DNA of 64,000 bases from a bacterium (lineage in GTDB: Bacteria; Sysuimicrobiota; Sysuimicrobiia; Sysuimicrobiales; Segetimicrobiaceae): assembly GCA_035307765.1 (NCBI GenBank), contig DATGHU010000044.1:186001-250000 (forward strand), written 5' to 3'. The translations under genes were made by a program, and so were the position numbers. The notes beneath the pieces were generated by a model that was not told the origin of the DNA, made no database searches, and was given only the letters and a program-made list of their open reading frames with translations. How positions within the stretch are numbered: position 1 is the first letter of the stretch; the number at the start of each line of letters is the position of its first letter. Below are positions 59,822 to 64,000 of the stretch, piece after piece.

Positions 59822-60552
59822 CGCCCGCACTCACCCTCGACGGGGTGACCAAGCGGTTCGGCGGGCTGCAGGCGGTCCAAGACGTGTCGCTGCGCATCGC
59901 CCCCGGCGGGATCACGGGGCTGATCGGCCCGAACGGAGCGGGAAAGACGACGCTGTTCCGGGTCATCGGTGGATCGATGCGCCCCACGGCAGGGCGCGTC
60001 GTGTGCGGGGAACGCGAGATTACGGGGTGGAGTTCCCACGCCATCTGCCGGCTCGGCATCTGCGTCACGCACCAGATCGTGCGCCCGTTTCCCGACCTCA
60101 CTGTGCTGGAAAACGCGCTGGTGCCCGCCGCCTTTGGGAGCGGCGGTCGGCTGCCGCATCCCCCGCGGGTGGAAGCGGAGGAGGTGCTCGAGTTTACGGG
60201 CCTCGCCCCCCGGTCCGACGTGCCGGCGTCCGTCCTCACCCTCGCCGAGCGCAAGCGCCTGGAGATCGCGCGGGCGCTGGCCACCCGCCCCACGATCCTG
60301 CTGCTGGACGAGGTGCTGGCCGGGCTCAATCCGACCGAGACGGAGCGCGCGGTGGAGCTCGTTCGGCGGATCAAGGCCCGCGGCATCACGATCGTGATGA
60401 TCGAACACGTGATGCGGGCCGTGATGGCGCTGTCCGACCGCGTGCTGGTCTTGAATCACGGTCGGCTGATCGCCGACGGGCTGCCGTCCGAGGTGGGGAA
60501 TCTGCCCGAGGTCATCGAGGCCTACCTCGGACAGCCGTTGGGGGCGAACTGA
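59818..60552 (+). CDS. livG: branched-chain amino acid-type ABC ATPase (LivG)
   Basis: A 244-residue ATPase. Walker A GPNGAGKTT is at 37-45, the Q-loop THQIVRPFP near 83, and Walker B ILLLDEVLAGLNP with the switch MIEHVM follow. The ABC signature reads LTLAERKRLEIARAL, where the usual central Gly is Ala and the following Gln is Glu; this could lower ATPase coupling or be offset by its partner. It overlaps livM by four bases and livF by one. Confidence 0.9.
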   Translation: MTPALTLDGVTKRFGGLQAVQDVSLRIAPGGITGLIGPNGAGKTTLFRVIGGSMRPTAGRVVCGEREITGWSSHAICRLGICVTHQIVRPFPDLTVLENALVPAAFGSGGRLPHPPRVEAEEVLEFTGLAPRSDVPASVLTLAERKRLEIARALATRPTILLLDEVLAGLNPTETERAVELVRRIKARGITIVMIEHVMRAVMALSDRVLVLNHGRLIADGLPSEVGNLPEVIEAYLGQPLGAN

Positions 60553-61265
60553 TGGCCGCGCTGCTCGAGGTCGACTCGATCGTCGCCGGGTACGGCCAGG
60601 TCCGAGCCCTCTGGGATGTGTCGCTGATCGTGGACGACGGCGAGATCGTCTCGCTGCTCGGCGCGAACGGCGCCGGCAAGACCACCACGATGCGAGTCCT
60701 CTCCGGCCTGCTTCGGCCCCAGGCCGGCACGGTGACCTTCGGCGGCCGGGTGATCCACCGGCTGCCCTCACCCCGAATCGTGGAGGCGGGGCTGGTGCAG
60801 ATTCCCGAGGGGCGGCGGTTGTGGCCGCGCATGACCGTGCTGGAAACCCTGGAATTGGGCGCGTACGCCCCGCCCCTCCGCGCCCGCAAGCAGGAGACGC
60901 TCGACTGGGTGCTGTCCCTCTTCCCCCGACTCCGAGAGCGGCGGACCCAGCTGGCCGGGACGCTGTCCGGAGGGGAACAGCAGATGCTGGCGATCGGTCG
61001 GGGATTGATGAGCCGGCCGCGCCTGCTGATGCTGGACGAGCCGTCGCTCGGGTTGGCGCCGATCCTGGTCCGCGACGTCTTCGCCATCATCAGGGAGATC
61101 AATGCGCGGGGGGTGACGGTGCTGCTCGTGGAGCAAAACGTCCGGCAGGCCCTCGAGATCGCCCACCGGGGATACGTGCTGGAGACCGGTCGGATCGTGC
61201 GCGCCGGGTCGGCGGCGGACCTGCTGAACGACCCGGAGATCAAGCGGGCGTATCTGGGGATCTAA
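60552..61265 (+). CDS. livF: branched-chain amino acid-type ABC ATPase (LivF)
   Basis: A 237-residue ATPase. Walker A GANGAGKTT is at 37-45, LVQIPEGRRLWPRMTVLETL is the LivF-type Q-loop region, the full signature LSGGEQQMLAIGRGLMSRP is followed by Walker B LLMLDEPSLGLAP and the switch LLVEQNV. It starts within the livG stop (TGATG). It should form the ATPase pair with LivG, supplying the intact signature motif. It ends 24 bases before the convergent glycerate kinase gene. Confidence 0.93.
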   Translation: MAALLEVDSIVAGYGQVRALWDVSLIVDDGEIVSLLGANGAGKTTTMRVLSGLLRPQAGTVTFGGRVIHRLPSPRIVEAGLVQIPEGRRLWPRMTVLETLELGAYAPPLRARKQETLDWVLSLFPRLRERRTQLAGTLSGGEQQMLAIGRGLMSRPRLLMLDEPSLGLAPILVRDVFAIIREINARGVTVLLVEQNVRQALEIAHRGYVLETGRIVRAGSAADLLNDPEIKRAYLGI

Positions 61266-61289
61266 GGACGGCGGGGCGGCGGCCCGCCA

Positions 61290-62684
61290 TCAGAACGCCC
61301 GATCTGCGGCCGGATCTCCGCTGAGGATCAGCACGAGATCGTTGACGTTGGTGCTGGTCGGGCCGATCCGAATCAGATCGCCGACGGCGTCGAGGAGCGG
61401 GTAGGCGTTGTTCTCCGCCAGGTAGTGCGCCGGATCGAGCCCCATGGTGCGCGCGCGCTCCAGGCTCGTGCCGTCCGCCACCGCCCCGGCGGCGTCGGTG
61501 GGGCCGTCCATCCCGTCCGTCGCGAAACTGACGAGCAGCGTGGTCGGCAGCCCGGTCAGGCCGCGCACGGCGCCGAGCGCCACCTCTTGGTTGCGGCCGC
61601 CGCAGCCGCTGCCGACGACCGTGACGGTGGTTTCCCCCCCGCACACGATGCAGGCCGGCCGCGACACCGGGTGGCCGGTGGCCCAGACTTCACGGGCGAT
61701 CCCCGCCAGCGCCTTGCCGACCTCGCGCGCCTCGCCTTCCATATAGGTGGAGAGCAGCAGCGCGCGAAACCCCAACTGCTCGGCTTTCGCCACCGCCGCC
61801 CGGGCGGCGGTGGCGTTGTCGGCGACGACCTCGACTCGGCTCGCGGAGAACGCGGGGTCCCCCGGCTTGGGGGTCTCGGGAGCGGTCCCGCCCACCCCTC
61901 GGCGGAGGACGGCCAGCACGGCGGGGGGCACCCGGTCCGTGAGCCGGTATTTCACCAGGATCGCGAGCGCGTCGGCGTACGTGGTGGGATCGGGCACCGT
62001 AGGCCCCGAGGCGATGGCGTCGAGCGGGCTGCCGACGATGTCCGACACCACGAGCGTGAGGAGGCGCGCCGGGTACGCCGCCCGGGCCAGCTGGCCCCCC
62101 TTGATCCCGGACAGGTGCTTGCGCACGGTGTTGATCTCGGTGATGTCCGCGCCGGAGCGCAGGAGGAGGTCGGTGGCCTTGACCTTGTCGGTCAGCGTCA
62201 GCCCCTCCCGGGGCAGCGGGAGCAGCGCGGACCCCCCGCCCGATATCAGGCAGATCACAAGATCCTGGGGGGTGAGCCCCGCGATCAGGCCCAGCATCTC
62301 CGCCGCGGCCGCCGCGCCGGCCGCGTCAGGCAGGGGGTGGGCGGCCTCCCGGAGGACGATCCGCCGAAGCGGGACGGTGTTTCCGGTCCGTACCGTGATC
62401 AGGCCGGCGGTGATGCGGTCCTCGAGGAGGTCTTCGATTACCCGCGCCATCGGGGCGCACGCCTTACCGGCCCCGATCACGATCACCCGTCCCGCGGGCG
62501 GAAGTGCCACGCCGTGCCCGTTCACCAGCAGCGTGTCCTCCTCGCGGTGGACGGCTCGGGCGGTGACGGTGTAGGCATCGACCGCCCTCAGCGCGTGGGC
62601 GAGGATCTGCACGGCGGCGCGGCGCAGCGCGGCCGTTTCGGTGACGCGAAAGAGCGTGTCGTCGATCCTCGGCTGCAGGGTCAC
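61290..62684 (-). CDS. glycerate 2-kinase (GckA/MOFRL family)
   Basis: A 464-residue kinase converting D-glycerate to 2-phosphoglycerate, the last step of glyoxylate or serine-type glycerate use. Seen: RVIVIGAGKACAPMARVIED near residue 65, HPLPDAAGAAAAAEML, CLISGGGSALLPLPREGLTL near 145, INTVRKHLSGIKGGQLARAA near 185, LVVSDIVGSPLDAIASGPTV, and the MOFRL domain GGETTVTVVGSGCGGRNQEV near 350. GTG 62684 overlaps the DUF3830 stop. The hydroxyacid dehydrogenase at 46719 could supply glycerate if it reduces tartronate semialdehyde, which is speculative. Confidence 0.92.
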   Translation of the reverse strand: MTLQPRIDDTLFRVTETAALRRAAVQILAHALRAVDAYTVTARAVHREEDTLLVNGHGVALPPAGRVIVIGAGKACAPMARVIEDLLEDRITAGLITVRTGNTVPLRRIVLREAAHPLPDAAGAAAAAEMLGLIAGLTPQDLVICLISGGGSALLPLPREGLTLTDKVKATDLLLRSGADITEINTVRKHLSGIKGGQLARAAYPARLLTLVVSDIVGSPLDAIASGPTVPDPTTYADALAILVKYRLTDRVPPAVLAVLRRGVGGTAPETPKPGDPAFSASRVEVVADNATAARAAVAKAEQLGFRALLLSTYMEGEAREVGKALAGIAREVWATGHPVSRPACIVCGGETTVTVVGSGCGGRNQEVALGAVRGLTGLPTTLLVSFATDGMDGPTDAAGAVADGTSLERARTMGLDPAHYLAENNAYPLLDAVGDLIRIGPTSTNVNDLVLILSGDPAADRAF

Positions 62685-63052
62685 TCCACCCGCTCGATCC
62701 TCACCTTGCTCGATCCGCGCACGGCTTTGAAGGCCGTCGGATCACCGACCACCCGTCCGACGACGTTGACCGGGCTCGCCGGCCGGATCTCGCTCCCGCG
62801 GCTCGCCGGCGTCGGCCCGAAGAAGATGCAGAAGGCGCTTCCGGGGGGCCAGTAGCCGAGGTCGCCCATCTCCACGACCTCGCGGGGCGACTCCGGATCG
62901 CAGGTCACGGGGATGGAGAAGTAGATCTCATCTCCCCAGGTGTTGCCCCGTCCCTCGATCGGCAGCGCCTGCCAGATGGCCTCGGCGGTCCGACTCGCGT
63001 TCAGCGCGGCCTCGCAGGTGACGGTTGCCGCCGTGATCCGGATCTTTCGCAT
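62681..63052 (-). CDS. DUF3830 family protein (cyclophilin-like fold)
   Basis: A 123-residue protein of the DUF3830/cyclophilin-like family. Seen: TCEAALNASRTAEAIWQALP, then IEGRGNTWGDEIYFSIPV, GDLGYWPPGSAFCIFFGPTP and NVVGRVVGD. GGAGGA-type site precedes ATG 63052. It is coupled to the glycerate kinase (overlap of four bases) and follows the metallo-hydrolase by ten bases. Such small beta-barrel proteins occur with metabolic genes, but no activity is established that I know of. Confidence 0.82.
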   Translation of the reverse strand: MRKIRITAATVTCEAALNASRTAEAIWQALPIEGRGNTWGDEIYFSIPVTCDPESPREVVEMGDLGYWPPGSAFCIFFGPTPASRGSEIRPASPVNVVGRVVGDPTAFKAVRGSSKVRIERVE

Positions 63053-63062
63053 GACGTCCTCC

Positions 63063-63857
63063 TCACTCCAGGACGATTGGACAGGACCGGCCGTTGGGGG
63101 GCACCGCCAGCACCCGACCGATCGCCCCCCGGGCCTGCGCGATCGACTCCACCACCGTGTCGCGCGCCAGGGAGGCCAGATTGTTCACCTCGCTGAGATG
63201 CGCCAGGCAAACGGCCCGTGAACCGCCGGCCGCCGTACGCGCCAGCGCCCGGGCGGCATCGTCGTTGCTCAGGTGCCCCCGGGGGCCGAGGATCCGGTTC
63301 TTGAGGAACCAGGGATACGCGCTCACGTTCAACAGTCGCAGATCGTAGTTGGACTCCAGGATGACGAGGTCGGCCCCCGCAAGGTGGTGGTCGAGCGCTT
63401 CGCTGGCGCTGCCCAGATCCGTCGCGATCATGATTCGGTGGCGCGCCGCCGCCAGGGTGAAACCCACGGGCTCCGCGGCATCGTGGGAGACCGGGAAGGC
63501 CGTGATCTCGAACGCCCCCACCGCAAACGGCCGGCCGGTCTCAAACGTGCTGACGGTCGCTCCGGCCAGGGCCGTATCGGCGGCGGCGACGGTGGCGGCG
63601 TTCGCGTGCAGCGGGATCCCGAACGCTCGGCTCAGCGGGCCGGCACCCTTGGCGTGATCGTCATGTTCGTGGGTCAGCAGGATCGCCGAGAGCGCAGGGG
63701 GGGCTACTCCCACCTCGGCGAGGCTGCGCTCAATCGCTTCCGCCGACAGGCCCGCATCGATCAGGAGCCGCGTCGACCCTGCTTCGAGCAACAGCACGTT
63801 CCCCGCGCTGCCGCTCGCGAGGACGACCGCCCGCAGCCCGGAAGGGAAAGGGGTCAC
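63063..63857 (-). CDS. metallo-beta-lactamase fold hydrolase (WalJ/YycJ-like)
   Basis: A 264-residue MBL-fold hydrolase. Seen: VVLASGSAGNVLLLEAGSTR near residue 9, LIDAGLSAEAIERSLAEVG, the metal motif LLTHEHDDHAKGA near 57, TAFPVSHDAAEPVGFTL near 115, IATDLGSAS, and LAHLSEVNN near 230. This matches the WalJ/YycJ phosphodiesterase-like group, probable 5'-to-3' exonucleases acting in mutation control or cell-wall signalling. GTG 63857 overlaps the stop of an upstream frame (GTGA). Confidence 0.88.
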   Translation of the reverse strand: MTPFPSGLRAVVLASGSAGNVLLLEAGSTRLLIDAGLSAEAIERSLAEVGVAPPALSAILLTHEHDDHAKGAGPLSRAFGIPLHANAATVAAADTALAGATVSTFETGRPFAVGAFEITAFPVSHDAAEPVGFTLAAARHRIMIATDLGSASEALDHHLAGADLVILESNYDLRLLNVSAYPWFLKNRILGPRGHLSNDDAARALARTAAGGSRAVCLAHLSEVNNLASLARDTVVESIAQARGAIGRVLAVPPNGRSCPIVLE

Positions 63858-64000
63858 GGATTCGAGCCCTGCGCGGGGACCAGCGGAGGCACCCGGGTCG
63901 CGCGGATGTGCGTGGCCGGATCGATGGGAGCCCACCGTTCCCCGCGGTGCGCGGGGTGCGCACCCGAAGGCGCCGCCTGCACGAGTCGGGGGCAGAGACC
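63854..64000 (-). CDS. C-terminal end of an unidentified protein
   Basis: The last 48 codons of a frame entering from the window edge, ending in TGA that overlaps the metallo-hydrolase start (GTGA), as is common here. Visible residues include GERWAPIDPATHIRATRVPP and end PAQGSNP. No family can be named from this piece. Confidence 0.4.
   Translation of the reverse strand, partial: GLCPRLVQAAPSGAHPAHRGERWAPIDPATHIRATRVPPLVPAQGSNP

Noticed and set aside
1-64000. CRISPR array, prophage, insertion sequence or tRNA
   Set aside because: Reading through both strands I saw no regularly spaced repeats, transposase or integrase motifs, and no cloverleaf-like sequence in the gaps. This was by eye, without a covariance search.

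Overview
This window is GC-rich bacterial DNA packed with genes on both strands. Many genes start with GTG or TTG and many neighbours overlap by 1 to 8 bases. No tRNA, rRNA, CRISPR array, insertion sequence or integrase was seen. Gene content (several UbiD decarboxylases, class III CoA transferases, cupins, amidohydrolases and five different uptake systems) suggests a free-living heterotroph from soil, sediment or groundwater. It could come from an uncultivated lineage such as Sysuimicrobiota/ANGP1, Rokubacteria or Chloroflexota; the lineage is inference and was not tested.

Layout, left to right. At 1-1500 lie a truncated LutB-like gene and a DUF488/flavin-binding pair. At 1546-7185 a minus-strand operon runs GntR regulator, two class III CoA transferases, a divergent UbiD and a class II aldolase, with an AT-rich palindrome upstream of the regulator. 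A DUF4242 gene, an orphan eutA and a two-cupin protein follow. At 10571-20613 come two canonical UbiD genes, a nickel/cobalt permease, an iron-type ABC transporter with a decayed extra binding-protein gene, a metal hydrolase and a flavin-binding protein. At 20662-25792 are a taurine/nitrate-type ABC system split across a divergent promoter, an MFS carrier and a second two-cupin protein. At 25922-29157 ubiX overlaps a type 2 isopentenyl-diphosphate isomerase gene, followed by an amidase. A decayed dehydrogenase, an MFS carrier, a CopC-CopD fusion and a tiny membrane protein lead to 32959.

From 33047 to 44161 come a methyltransferase, an M20 peptidase, an orphan molybdenum hydroxylase large subunit, pyrD with a divergent cyclic amidohydrolase, and several broken genes. 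A secreted beta-propeller gene sits at 44603. A seven-gene minus-strand operon (45733-53205) joins an oligopeptide-type ABC importer to a creatininase-family protein, two amidohydrolases and a hydroxyacid dehydrogenase. Then come galT, glgA and a cupredoxin-like gene, a complete livKHMGF operon (56696-61265), and a glycerate kinase/DUF3830/metallo-hydrolase operon.

How the genes fit together: the recurring theme is import of small organic acids or amides, followed by decarboxylation and hydrolysis. UbiD enzymes need prenylated FMN, which UbiX makes from FMN and a dimethylallyl phosphate. Here ubiX is translationally coupled to an isomerase that makes dimethylallyl diphosphate, which could feed the three UbiD proteins. 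At least four loci are decaying (14311-14561, 29227-29892, 41016-41417, 42415-44161), so the island looks in flux. If the sequence comes from a metagenome, assembly error must be excluded for these.
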